The notes under the pieces were generated by a model, which saw only the letters and a program-made list of their open reading frames with translations, was not told the origin of the DNA and made no database searches. From Thalassia testudinum (lineage: Eukaryota > Streptophyta > Magnoliopsida > Alismatales > Hydrocharitaceae), in contig JAZHRO010000056.1 of NCBI GenBank assembly GCA_037157565.1, positions 28,581,501 through 28,645,500 of the forward strand: DNA of 64,000 bases, read 5' to 3'. Every line of letters begins with the position of its first letter. Within the stretch, counting starts at the first letter, position 1. Of this stretch, positions 32,101-43,640 are shown piece by piece. The translations under genes were made by a program, and so were the position numbers.

Positions 32101-33960
32101 GAAAAGGAACACAAGTCAGATCTTTGGAATCAGGTTCTTGAGCCTTAATTTCTTCTCCCTAATTCTCCTCTCTCTCCTCAGGTTCTTCAGGATTCGGTAA
32201 ATCAGACAGTGTGGTTGTGGATCCTGAGTTTATTTACCACTCCTCAAGGTAACAGAATTTGCAGATGCATAAGAGTTTGGGTCTTGGGGAGGGTTAGGAA
32301 AGATTGGAGGGGCTTGATTAGCCAAGAATTGTTGATGTGCAGAAGAAGAAGAGAAAGGACCCTACTCAACCACCTGAGCATGTGCATGTGGGTCCCTCTG
32401 ATTTCCATACCCATGGGCTTGGTTGCCTAGATTCAGAATATTTCGCGGGTTGGGTATGAGTTGGGATGGTAGAGATCCAGGTTGACGAGAGTTAGCTATG
32501 ATCCCGGTTGACAAGTTGTCCAGCAAGGTTTTCATTTGTTACATGAGCTGGAGCATGGATCCTTGCATCTCTATCATTTGCCTGTTCAAATCAGCCTGCC
32601 TGTAGATTGACGGGCATTCTAAGTTGGCTGATTGACCTGATTTGGGAGCAACTGAGTATACACATGACCTTGACCCATTGGTTGTTCCGAAGCATAGTTG
32701 CTGGGTCAAAATTGGGTCTGTTGCCTCGGGTTTTTTAAGGAGAAGTTAGGGTGGTTTCTCCAACCCAGATTATAAGCATTAGAGTAGGGGTTGGATCTAA
32801 CGTTATCCTATACAGCACAGACATCCTCATAGGGTGAGGATGGAGAGAAAGAAAGGGAAGGAGTAGAAAAATTGGGATCAAAGGCTCCAGTTTGGAACCC
32901 GTGGGGTTCCGAATAATGCTGACTCAAAGGTTGAGCCGCATCGAGTTGATTCACGAACTCCCGTCCAGAAAGAGCCGGTGACGAATGAAATCCTGAATTT
33001 TGGGATTGAGTGGATCGAGAGTTGTTCATAGAATTTCCAACCATCCACTCTTCCATTCTCTTAGCAACCAAGTCCACCTTATCAAGTTTGTTACAAATCA
33101 ATTCCATACCATATGAATGAGAGTCATGGACTTCATTAACATTTAACTTGGCTACTGGGACTAGTTAAAAGTATCCATGGAGGCATGATTGATTGAATTC
33201 TCGCTCATTTCCTCAAACAAATCGTGTGCACTATCTACGTCTTTTTTGAGGAAATTGCCTTTGTAAGAAGCATCCACGTGATTTCTGAGTTGCTCAGTCA
33301 ACCTGTGGTAGAAGATCTACACGAGTTGCCATTTCGGCACCTTGTGGTGTGGACACCTCCACAATAGGTCCTGGAATCACTCCCAGGCCACATGAAACTA
33401 CTCCCCAGGCCAATGGGTAAAGGTAGTGATTGCCTGTCTCTAGGCAATGGTGAGTCCGATAGGGAAGAATTTCTTCAGAAAGGCCGATTTCAACCCATTC
33501 CAAGTTGCAATTGGCCTTCCTATAGCCCTGTACCAATGAGCTGCTTTATCCCTACGAAAGTGGGGGAAGAACCTCATGATCATTTTCTCCTCATTCACAT
33601 TTCATGCCTTAGTGGTCTGGACCAAAGTGATCAAGTCCTCCAAGTGTTGAAACGGGTCTTCGAAGCCAAGCCCATGATAATGTTTGATCAGGCATAATAC
33701 TTGGGACTTGATTTCTACGTCTCCGATCAAAATCTAGACATCGAGACGTTCCCCATAATTTGAAGGATCATAAAAGTCCTTCAAGGCCTGAGCACCCTGC
33801 ATTCTCTAGAACCATTCCTGAATTCTCTGCATCTGTTCCAGCTACCTTCGGAATTCCTCTTATAGATCCCGAGGCAGAGGAGGCTATTGAACGGCCATGG
33901 GATCAATTTGACCAAAATCCAATTTACGCCTCCTAGAATATTCTAGTGGTCCTTCCAATC
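32101..33960 (-). pseudogene. Element C gag (broken)
   Basis: DFYDPSNYGE (about 33750), GDVEIKSQVLCLIKHYHGLGFEDPFQHLEDL, MRFFPHFRRDKAAHWY, AFLKKFFPIG, NHVDASYKGNFLKKD, then the Ser/Gln/Pro-rich C-terminal half (open 33107 to 32808) and VTLRSGK near 32240. Numerous stops and some frame changes. It resembles the gag of B. Confidence 0.82.
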
Positions 33961-35205
33961 GAGGATTCAATGACTGTCTTCCTAGCATAAACTAGGGAAA
34001 GGTCGAAAGGACTAGAGATAATGACCCTGCAGCACAACAAAACAAGCCTATCCTTAAGTGGGGTAGCCTAAGGATCTACAGACTCCCAAAACCTACGTTA
34101 AGATTATAAATGATTTACTCTACTTGTTCAGCTCAATCCAACCAGTTAGAAGGAGAGACTGGGGAGAAGGTTCTTCCTTCGGCTTGCGCCTCCGGTTCCT
34201 AGTGTATCCCCCAGCCATGGTCGTTTGATGCTACTCCCCTAGCTAGACATCAGATTGATCAGTACAAGTAGGTTGATCATAAACAGTCTTAGACTAGGCC
34301 CCGAAGACCGAATTAGTCCTTAAGGCCAACATCTACTCGATTTTATTAAGGCCTGGGATTGTAGTGCTTATGGAATATGACGAGTCCTTAAAATGGGTTG
34401 TGCCCTTAATGATTGATTGAGTATTGTGTAAGTGCGTGCACAACTAGGGTTTTCAAGCAAGATTATTTGTGATGCGTAGATTTTAATCTTCAAATCTTGC
34501 TTAAGTAGCTTTTAGGGTTTAAAATTAGGTTGATTTCAATCAAGTTTGAGGTAAACCAGGTTTTCAAGTACGGGTGAAGATTGCTTTCCTTTAAAACCAG
34601 AAGTAAAGTGGAGTGCCTAGTATGAACCTAGATTGAAAACGTTAAGAAGAAGCTACTTGATGATTTGATTTTAGGTTAAGTGGTGTGGCCCAAGAAACTC
34701 AAACAACTGACCACAACTGCAGCACTAAGTTAGGCACATAGAAATGGTTAACCTAGAATGATTTCTACTCTTCTATGTGTTGCTTTGTGTGTACTAGTTC
34801 CACAGATCAAAACCCAGTTGAGTAGAAGCAAATCAAGTAGGTTAAGCGCATTGAATGTGGGTGTATGTTGTGTCTCTATTGAAAATTACCCCACAAAATT
34901 ATCTTTTTGTGTTTTTTTTTATAAGCGAGGGTGGAATGAGTGTGAGTGAAAATCCAAACAACCAAACTAATCCTAGGATTTATGCAAACACCTAGGTTAA
35001 TTGAAATTCAAATTTAATGTGACAAATGAAATCTATGGAGGGGGGAAGAATGGGGATCACTTACAGTCATCTTCAACTGCACTTTACTCTGGTCTACCGC
35101 TTGATGATTCCCTGATGGAGGTCGCTACAAAACAATAGATACAAGAGAAAGCAAGTTAGAAGACAATAAAGTGCGTGAAATGCGAAAAGACCTTAAATCG
35201 TTGCC
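33961..35205 (-). other. Element C leader between PBS and gag
   Basis: About 1.2 kb with no credible ORF and no recognisable motif beyond A/T-rich composition and short repeats of TTAGGTT type. Confidence 0.6.
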
Positions 35206-35223
35206 TCACCGGCAACGGCACCA
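35206..35223 (-). promoter_or_regulatory. Primer-binding site of element C
   Basis: Minus-strand sense TGGTGCCGTTGCCGGTGA, tRNA-Asp type with two mismatches; 3 nt from the LTR. Confidence 0.85.
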
Positions 35224-35226
35224 AAA

Positions 35227-36944
35227 TGTTGAAGCTACGAGTTACTACGCTATCGAATTTGGTTTTGAAAACCTGTCGTTGTAGCTTGAAAGCAAAGAAC
35301 TCGTGTTCAACAAATAAAATTTATACCGAAATAGAAATCCCGGGCAGAACTCAGGGAGGCTACGTCGATCTAGATTCGCAATTATTTTTTTCGTGTTTTT
35401 GTTGAAAAGCGGAGTAATTACAATGAAGCACTATAAATATTCAGAATAAGAGAGAGAGAGAGAAAACATTCACTTAATACTTCAAAATGTTTACATATTT
35501 AGGCAAGCGAGAAATTACACTAGAAAGCAGGAAAACTATTACACTAGAAAGTAGGAAAATTCTACTCTAGAAAGTAGGAAAAAGGAATGGGCGAGAGAAG
35601 TTATCCTCCTCGACGATTGCTTGGAGGACGAGCCAGATGGGATGATGCCTGGAAGACGAAGAACGAAGTGGGAAGAAGGAGGTCGAGGTAGGAAGAACAA
35701 GAATGGGGCAGCATGTCGTCGTCGTCGCAGGATCCGCTTCCGAAATTGGGGCAAAAAATTTTACTTTATCTCTTGAGAAGCATCCCGGGTGTCGGACAAG
35801 CTTCTCTTGAGCTTTGGAGAGGGAGAGAAGAGAAGGAAGGGATGAGAATTTTGTATGGAGGGGGTCTACTTTTATAGTTGCAAGGAGTGAGGGTAATTTG
35901 GTCATTACATGTTGAAAATTATTAATCCAGGACCTTTAATGATGGATAAATCCATCACTAAGGCCAGAACGTGGTCGTAGTAAGTGGCCGGCACATGCCC
36001 GGTCGCCTCCCCACGCTTCAACGCTCGTCCATGATCTCCCAATATTGGCCGTTCGATCGTGAGATCGAACGGCTGAGAGCGCATCCTCGCCTGCCTCAAC
36101 TGCGCACCTCATCGTGCGTGATGGCATATTTCCTCGCTGCGTCAGATCGAGCATTCAATCAATTGAGTGTGACGGCCCGCCCAAATCTCCATCGTGCGGT
36201 TGATAGAGCCTACTCATCCATGCCTAATTGAAGCGGCTCGCGATTTTGAACCTACGTCTTGAGGTGCCCGAGCACTTTATCCCTACTGCACTGCGCATGT
36301 GGATGGGCGAGTGGAGCATTCACGCGGCATGAACTGCTTCTTCTTTGGCTTCTGATGATGAAGGCATCGGTCCCGAGATCCAATCTTTATCGTTGGATCA
36401 AGATCCAACAGCAGAGAGGCGTTCGCGCTAAGGGCTTCAGCGATTGTGTGCGGCCGGTTGGGTGGCCGAGATGGCACCACGTGGCACCATCTTAGCCGTC
36501 TTTCTTTTGGGTGATGTAGATGGTGCCACGGGTATCGAATTGAGTCAATTTTCACACCATTAGGCTGTGATCGTCAAACCGAATCCATCAGTGTGGTTGG
36601 ATTTGTCGTCTGAAGTGCAGATTAACACCATCTTGGCCCTTGATCTTCTAGGGTTCCTCAATCTCTATCTGATGCTACGGATATCCGATTAGGGCAATCT
36701 TGGATTCGTTGAACTCCAATCGTCACCTTGATCAGATCCATACAGTTGGATCTTCAATCCGAGGCCTTGATAAAAGGTCACCCTGTCCCTGACCATAAAA
36801 GGAGACAATTAACCTCCATTTTATTCAGACTAATCTAATTGAAAGATGATGCTTTCTATGCGATATTTATAGTATGTAATGCAATACTATGCTTAAGAAC
36901 ATGCATAAATAGATATTTTATGTAATATAAACATGTTTACATCA
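35227..36944 (-). repeat. Element C 5' LTR (right copy)
   Basis: About 1718 bp, TGTTGAAGC to GTTTACATCA. TATA box (TATAAAAGTA in sense) at 35867 to 35876, palindrome 2 at 35933, G-box palindrome at 36469. Confidence 0.93.
35867..35876 (-). promoter_or_regulatory. TATA box of element C, right (5') LTR
   Basis: Minus-strand sense TATAAAAGTA, same position as in the left LTR. Confidence 0.7.
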
Positions 36945-36945
36945 A

Positions 36946-37029
36946 TCTCCTAGGATATCTAAGTATCCTACCAGGGGCACGTAAGCACTTTGTGCTTGTT
37001 CAGATGCCATGGGCAGTATTATCCCAAAT
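36946..37029. repeat. Right copy of the direct repeat flanking element C
   Basis: Pairs with 25079 to 25165. It begins one nt beyond the LTR of C and runs on into the rest of the 3' UTR of F. Confidence 0.85.
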
Positions 37030-37155
37030 CTTGATTGCCAGGGTTTGGACTTAGCTACAGAATGTCATGGGCGGCACTATCCCTGAAGTGTTGAAAGCCA
37101 GGGGTTCTGGGGGTTGCCATGGGCGGTGTTATCTCGAAGCATCGATTGCTAGGGA
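37000..37155 (+). repeat. 3' UTR hairpin-module array of element F
   Basis: Three modules of about 50 to 57 nt, each with a CATGGGCRG start, a YTATC block and an end near TTGCCAGGG or its variants. Within a module GGCA or GGC at the start can pair with TGCC or GCC at the end. Element D has the same array on the minus strand at about 41434 to 41582. Confidence 0.75.
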
Positions 37156-37568
37156 TCCTGCGAGGATTGATGGTGGGATAAGGAATCTGATACAGATCGC
37201 ATTTTAGGACCAATCCGAGGATGGGTCTAATGAAAAGTATAAAAGAAAAAGAGAGAGAAAGATCTCCACAAGTAAAAATCTCCTTCTATATCTCTCTTAC
37301 AAAATGCATTGGCAAACTGAACTTGGACTAACTATGTTTCAACCACGGGTGCTTCAACCGCTAGGTACAATGAACCTTAGGTTAGTTCCTACAGGCCTTA
37401 GAAACCTTCGTGGCAGACTGAGGTGAAAGCTATTCAGGTCTAGATTTGGGTTGGTACTTGAGTACCTCTATGCCTATTTTGGTATTAAGATCTGATTCCT
37501 AGAGATGCAGCTTAGTAGGGCATCTTGACGGTTATATTCGACCAAGATAACGAGTTTGATTCAAAGAA
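37156..37568 (+). other. Element F 3' UTR, second part
   Basis: Continues the UTR after element C. It aligns with D (reverse complement of about 41030 to 41430): CTCTCTTACAAAATGCA and the GGTGCTT...AACC region. No ORF. Confidence 0.7.
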
Positions 37569-37606
37569 TTTTGCTAAGGGACTACCAAAAGCTAGGCATA
37601 GGGGTA
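37569..37606 (+). promoter_or_regulatory. PPT and upstream hairpin of element F
   Basis: TTTTGCTA (37569 to 37576) and TACCAAAA (37583 to 37590), one mismatch, then the PPT GGCATAGGGGTA up to the LTR start. Confidence 0.82.
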
Positions 37607-38312
37607 TGATGGGAACACCATCATGAGCCATAACTGGCTCAATTTGATTTAATAAAGTCAATAAAGTCTCCTACATATTAGTCAGAAGGTCTCTTGGGCA
37701 GGCTGAGTCATTTTGATAAGAAAAGAAGAATAAAAGGTTATTTCTACAATTTTACAGTAATCCACAAATACAAAATAACCACAAGGTTATTTTAGGGGTT
37801 TACTAAAGGTCAAATGTGCTTTAAAGTCTAACAAGAGGGTCCATGCGGATAGAAATGGGTTTTCAGGTATTTCAAGAATTAAATGACATCTGAAACCTTA
37901 AAAGTAGACCCACTTAATTTACTAAGGTTATGGTCAGGATAAAATTCACATAAACCCTGTAAAATTCATATAAAAATATTCTCTAGGGTTTAGCATCTTT
38001 GAATTGACCATCAAAACCCATTTTGACCCAAAATAGAGTCACAGATAGACTATTTCCCTAATTTGGGTTTTTGCATAAATTACCTAGTCATATTATGTCA
38101 AAACAAAAATCCAACTTTACCACTGGATTCCTTGGGTCCAAATTAGGTTTATACCAAAATTTGGGCCCACTCAGGGATCATGTTGACCTAGTTTGCATTC
38201 CAATCCTATCCGATTCTTTCTACTTCACAAGTGCCCCTAGCTTTTGAAATTCATCACAAATAGGCCTCTAAGTTTGTCATCACTCTATGCAAATAGGTCC
38301 TTTCACCCTTGT
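37607..38312 (+). repeat. Element F 3' LTR, part 1
   Basis: Starts TGATGGGAACACC after the PPT, similar in form to the LTR of D in sense (TGATGAGAACC). It is interrupted at 38312 by element D, whose left TSD is its last 5 nt. Confidence 0.8.
38308..38312. repeat. Target-site duplication of element D, left
   Basis: CTTGT, repeated at 51834 to 51838. Confidence 0.93.
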
Positions 38313-39152
38313 TGGTTACGGATTTTGTAAAACTGCACCGATTTGAATATATTTTATTACTCAAATACAAAAATTCTCCGAGGTCGAACTTAGGGAGTAA
38401 ACTTGATTCTAGAAGCGTAGAACATCACAATTTACAATATACTATTTTACAAAAAGATTAAGGAGAGGAAATAAAAATGTCGCTTCTCTTTTCTTCTTTT
38501 GTTCTCCTTTCTCTCTATTTTCAGACGTCAGACTCCAATGATCAGATGCCTTAAATGACAACTTGCTATAGTGCTTGTGCTCTCCTTTTCAGCTGCTGCT
38601 GCTGCTACTTCTTCTTCTTGGCTTCTTCTTTTTCTCTTCTTTTCCCTTCTTCCTTCTCCTCTGACTTCTTCTTTCTTCTCTACTGTGCCTTTGCTTTCTC
38701 TCTTCCTTATCTTTCCTTGCAGTTTCAAGCCTTTCTTCTTCCTTCTTCTTCTACCTCAGCTTCTCTACGGCAGTAGTGCCATCTTCCTCCTCCTCCTTTG
38801 CTGCTCCTGCCTTCAAGTTCTTCCGCAACTACCTCCTCCACCTCCACCTTTCCCTGCACAGTATAGAGCAAAACCTACCCCTACTCTCCCCCGCATCACT
38901 CTCTCTATTTCTCTCTTCGCTCTCTCAAAGCTAGCCAGGTAAACGGGTTGGGTTACGTGCGCCCGGGTCCAAGCACACTGACGTGGGTGGTGCATGAGGA
39001 GTGTAGGGCAAACGTGTTGGCCAGGTCCGCATAGGAGTGACCGTGGACGAGGTAGGTGGAGTGGGCGAGGGACCTCACCCCGTGTTACTTGAGGAACTAA
39101 TAAATTAACACAAAAATAATAAAAAGCACGCACCTATGCCAAGCATTTCCGA

Positions 39153-39172
39153 GGTGGGACTAAAGTCCCACC
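39153..39172. repeat. Perfect 9 bp stem in LTR of D, left
   Basis: Arms GGTGGGACT and AGTCCCACC around AA. It lies about 880 bp downstream of the TATA-like box in sense, so it would be in the transcript. The right LTR has it at 49999 to 50018. Confidence 0.85.
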
Positions 39173-40050
39173 CACTCTTTGCGTGCCCGCAGGGAGGATT
39201 CTCGTCCGATTGAGGCAGTTGTAGTCACTGATGCCTCTACTTGCCAAGTGCGAATGACTCGTAGAGGGATTCCGCGCACCTGCAACCCCTCTACCTGGAG
39301 TGGGACGACCTGGAGCTCGCGAGCAAGGTCCTTCACACCTTTGCTAATGGCAGCGGAGGGACCAAACCTGAAATGCACGAATATGGCCTCACGACCCTGT
39401 CAAATTACTTGGGGAGCTTCGTCGTGGCACGGCGAAAGTGCTGCAGTGGTTGGCTGGCCGCAGGGTGGCCAGGGCATGCGTGCCTAGGTCACCCTATGGC
39501 TGTGAAGATGGGTGTGTTCGGGGGAAGTGTTGGGAGCATGTCGCGGTGAATGGGAAGATGGGTTATGATCAGTGAGTTGTGGCGGAGCTTGTGATGTGGT
39601 TGGTGAGGTGGGTGGATGCATGGAGTGGTGGATACGCCTTGTAGGTGGTCTGCCGGAGGTGGAGAAGGTGGAGGTGGTGTGTGAGCGGTGAGGCAAAATA
39701 ACAGAAATAAATGAGGGAAAATAAAGAGCAGAGAGAGAGAGCTTACCTATGGGTCTCTGGACGAAGGGGGGAAGCGGAAGTGGCAAGCGGCTCTGCTGCC
39801 ATCACCGGAGATGAAGGTACCCAGGGGAAGAGATGGCGATGAGGAACAGGGACTAGAGGGCACCTGCTGGTACGGTGAGGCGCGGCGGAAGACGGCGGAG
39901 ATGACTCTACCATTGGTACGGTGGCAAAGCGATGAGAGGAGGAAGCAGAAGTCGCAGGAGCTTGCGGGCAAACGGTCGGAGATGAGAAAGACGAATTTAA
40001 TGGGGATTCTCAGGCTAGAACAAGGTGAAGGGTGCGGCAGGGGGTGCCTC

Positions 40051-40060
40051 TCCTTAAATA
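40051..40060 (-). promoter_or_regulatory. TATA-like box of element D, left LTR
   Basis: Minus-strand sense TATTTAAGGA, kept in both LTRs. Confidence 0.6.
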
Positions 40061-40989
40061 GGCGTTGGCAGACAGAGAATAGCAAGGAGGAGGTGGGAAT
40101 ACCTCATCGGAGGTATGGTTGGAGCGAGACCCATACCTCTCGAGCATTCGCTCCAGAGGCATGGTGGCTAATAGGGCATGGGAGCCAACCCATGCGATAG
40201 GAGATAATGTCGGGAGTCTCCCTTTCAAATCTGGGGCAGTCTCCCCATGCATGCACGGCGCCATCCTCCGCGCAAAGTCACCAGAGGTATGGCCTGTGCA
40301 AGCGGGTGGCAGAGGGACCCGATTGAAGAAGATGACAGGAAAAGATAGCAGGGTCCTTGCAAGGTTTCAAAAAGCTAAGTGTCAAAAAGTAATTGCTGAG
40401 GACCATTTTGTAAAGTGGGTCAAGGCGACCTTCCCTTTTGTCCAAATTTTGGTATAAACCTAATTTGGATCTAAGGAATCCAATGGTGAGGTTGGATTTT
40501 AGGTTTGACCATGTTTGACCAGATATTTTGCACAAAAACCTAAATTAGGTCAAAAATTGGGTATGGTTCTCAATCTAGGTCAAGATAGGTTCCAATGGCC
40601 AAATTGATGGTTCTAAATCTTAGGAGATATTTTTTCATGAATTTTAGAGCGTTTAATTGATTTTTATCTTGCCTGAAACTTCATAAATTAAAGTGGATTT
40701 ATTTTTGGGTTATAGAATGTCATTTAAATCCCAGATTTTGTCATAACACTTTTCTAACCAAACCATCCCACTTTTTCTCTTATTAAGTCCATTTGACTTG
40801 TGTCTAGACCATTAGAAATCCTGTTTATGTACTGCAATGGTAAAATAGCAGTTTTACCCCTTGTGTAATATTTTATTCTCTACTCAATAATTTCCTGATT
40901 TAGGCCTTCCCTTAGATTATATAGGAGCTTTTTATTCAATTTCTTATGTCAAAATGTTCTAGTTAGGGTTTATGATGAGGTTCTCATCA

Positions 40990-41027
40990 TACCCCCATGC
41001 CTAGCTTTTACTAGTCCCTTAGCAAAA
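40990..41027 (-). promoter_or_regulatory. PPT and upstream hairpin of element D
   Basis: Minus-strand sense PPT GGCATGGGGGTA touching the LTR. Inverted repeat with arms TTTTACTA (41006 to 41013) and TAGCAAAA (41020 to 41027) on the plus strand; in the sense RNA the one non-Watson-Crick position is G-U. Confidence 0.85.
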
Positions 41028-42545
41028 ATTTAAGGTTTTAACCTCTATTCCATACCATAAATTCCTTTCATCAAATTTGATAACTACTTCTTTTCTCTTG
41101 TCTCCTTGATTAGGTCAGAATGCCAACCATGGGCCTAAAAAGTACTCAAGTTCCAACCAAGATCCAGATTTGCCTAGCTTTAGGCTCAATCTTTAGCTAA
41201 GGTTTTTAAGGCCCACAAGAACCACCCTAAAGTTTATTGGACTCCATAGTTAAAGCACCCATGCTTGAGACATTTTTAGCCTTAGTTCAGTGTGCAGTGC
41301 ATTTTGTAAGAGAGAGATAGAGGGTTTATTTGTTTGGAGAGTTCTCTTTCTTTTCTTTTTAATTCTAGCTTAGGATTGGCTTCACAACATGGTCTATATC
41401 GGATTCCTCGTCCCCATCATCAATCCTCAAAGGTCCCTGGCAATCGATGCTTCGAGATAGCACTGCCCATGGTAACCCCCAGAACCCTGACTTTCGAGAT
41501 TTCGAGATAATCCCGCCCGTGGTGTTCCGTGATCGAATTCAGACCCTGGCAATTGACATTTCATGATAATGCCATCCATGGAATCTGTACCAGCAGAGTG
41601 CTTACATGCCCACAATAGGATATGTAAATATCCTAGGAAACAAGCACCGACGAGATGATATGTTGTTACGTATCTTCGAGGGGAATTTCCCATCTCTCCG
41701 CATCGGGAACTTATCCAAATCAATTTGTGTTGATCGGTCGCTCTTAATCTAGATGACATTTTCAGAACATTGGAAATGCTTTTGCGTGATTTTGATATTT
41801 ATGCTCACTGAACCAGACTGTGTATGTGAATTTGGGTGCTTAGGTTACCGAGTCCTGTAAACTGAAGGTCAGTTAATGAGGCTGAATACTCCCTAAGCCT
41901 TAGACCTAATACTTAAGCTTTTCATTTCCCTCAACCTCTTGAGGAATATCTAGATCTTAATGGATATTAAGAGTCTAGCCAAGAAGGCCTAAGGTTAGCA
42001 TTCTTACTATTCATTTTGTGCACTTTCACTTTACTTTTCTTTAATGTGGTCTAGAACTTTGGTTAATTCCTTAATTTCTTACTAATGACTATCCCTTTTC
42101 TTTTTCATTTTTTGCTCCTTGTTAATAGTTTGCTCTTTTCCTCCTCCTTTTGTGAAGCTTACCAGCATTTTCTTCCCTCCTCCAAAAATTTTTTTTTTGG
42201 TATATGTGAATTTTTTTTGTTGAAATCTTTTCTTGTTATGACATTTCATTGCTCTTTCATACCCCCCATGCCTAAGGTTTGCAATGTCCTCATTGTACAT
42301 TAGGTGGGTTTTTATTTGACTTGGTTCATGCATTAAGACAGATATTATGTGAGTGGACGACTCGAGGTGACTGTTGCGTACGATTTCTAATCTCAAGTAC
42401 AAGTACCTAAGGTGAAGTCGGCTGTCCTAAGGAATGAACCTAAAGTGCAAAGAAATGTCAGAATAAGGTTTCAATTTTCAAAAAGAATGATGAGCTACCT
42501 CCTGTTAAGCGTTGAGTTTTACGCCATCGGCTGGGTGCAATTAGC
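41028..42545 (-). other. Element D 3' UTR
   Basis: No env-like ORF. It holds a hairpin-module array at about 41434 to 41582 and the post-pol block GATGGCGTAAAACTCAACGC in sense (about 42510 to 42530), followed by a weakened form of the GGGAGG hairpin near 42495. Confidence 0.75.
41434..41582 (-). repeat. 3' UTR hairpin-module array of element D
   Basis: Three modules. In sense they read like GGCATTATCATG...AATTGCC, GGCGGGATTATCTCG...AGTCAGG and GGCAGTGCTATCTCG...GATTGCC. Two of the three keep complementary GGCA and TGCC ends. Confidence 0.75.
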
Positions 42546-43640
42546 TCAGGGAGAATAGAGGATAAATGATGACTCAACCAAATCTGTGTTGGTTACGTCA
42601 ATGAAGGGTTTGAGTCTCTGGCCATTCATGATAAAAGGTTCGGAATCGTAGCTGAGCGGACTAATCTCGATAGCTCCATTTCCAAAAATCTGTCAGACAA
42701 GATATGGTTCGACCCACTTGGATCGCAGTTTTCTAGAGAACAATTTAAGTCGGGCATCGAAGAGGACCTTCTGACCAGGGTGGAAGATCTTTATAGATAT
42801 GTGCTTGTCATGAAAGGCTTTAACCCACTCTTTGTAGATTCGTGAGCTTTCATACGCATCAAGGCATAATTCATCAATCTCTCTTATCTGAAGCTTTCTG
42901 TGGGTTCCAGCCTTAGAAAGATCTAGGTTGCAGTTCCATACTGCCTAATAGGCTTTGTGCTCCAGTTCGATGGGAAGGTGACATGCCTTCCCATACACCA
43001 GTCTAAAAGGAGACAAGCCTAATTAGGTCTTACGGGCGATCCTATAAGCTCACAAAGCTTCCAGAAGTCAGGGTGACAAATCCTTCCTATCAGGTCAAAC
43101 AGTAACCTGCAGGATTTTCTTGATCTCCTAATTTAATAGCTTAGCTAGACCACTAGTCTAGGGTGATAAGGAGTAGAGATTCGATGCGACACCCTGTACT
43201 TGGTCATTAGTGACCTGAACTGAGCATTGGTAAAATGAGTCCCTCCACCAGAGTTGATAGCTCGAAGAATCCGGAACCGTGAGAAGATGTTCTGATGAAT
43301 GACTTTGATGACGATTTTGTGATCAGAAGTTTGGGTCAAAATGGCTTCGATCCATTTGGACACGTAGTCAACAGCGAGTAAAATGTACTCGAAGCCGTCT
43401 GAGATAGGGAAGGGACCCATAAAATCAATCCCCCAAATATCAAAAATCTCGCATACAAGAATCGACTGTAAAGGCATCATGTCAAGATTGCTCATGTTGC
43501 CCAAAGTTTGGCAACGACTGCATGCCTTAGAGTGACTGTATGCGTCCTTGAAGATAGTGGGCCAGTAAAAGCCACACTGGAGGATTTTCGATGAGATTTT
43601 ATGCCCAGAAAATGGCCAACGCATGCCTAGTCATGGCAGA
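42546..43640 (-). pseudogene. Element D integrase (broken, core Asp replaced)
   Basis: An open 159-codon stretch (43624 to 43145) covers the zinc-binding CSRCQTLGN region and the core. GIDFMGPF is intact (about 43420), but the second acidic block reads NSGGGTHF (about 43250), with Gly for Asp. After TPYHPR the frame shifts, and the rest (ACHLPIELEH, KLRSKW and the end before TGA at 42546 to 42548) is in another frame. Confidence 0.86.

Larger units (their letters stand above)
25171..36944 (-). mobile_element. Element C: Athila-type Ty3/Gypsy with both LTRs, no TSD
   Basis: About 11.8 kb with LTRs 25171 to 26920 and 35227 to 36944, PBS next to the right LTR and PPT next to the left, so minus strand. 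It contains gag, protease, RT, RNase H, integrase and a set I 3' UTR. The LTRs differ by about 6% over the first 170 nt. The 5 nt flanks (CAAAA and ATCTC) do not match; instead the flanks overlap by about 85 bp of diverged direct repeat. Closest relative in the window is element A. Confidence 0.92.
38313..40989 (-). repeat. Element D 3' LTR (left copy)
   Basis: About 2677 bp, TGGTTACGGATTTTG to GGTTCTCATCA. Includes a pyrimidine-rich stretch (38475 to 38830) that opens long frames without coding meaning, the perfect stem at 39153, and a TATA-like box at 40051. Confidence 0.95.

Noticed and set aside
35567..35905. 112-codon frame in the right LTR of C, partly shared with 25661 to 25849
   Set aside because: The frame runs through the TATA box region, so it would start at or before the transcription start, and the two LTR copies differ by frameshifts.
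38571..38942. Leu/Ser/Phe-rich frame (also 49387 to 49857)
   Set aside because: It is a pyrimidine-rich low-complexity part of the LTRs of D and is on the strand opposite to the element.
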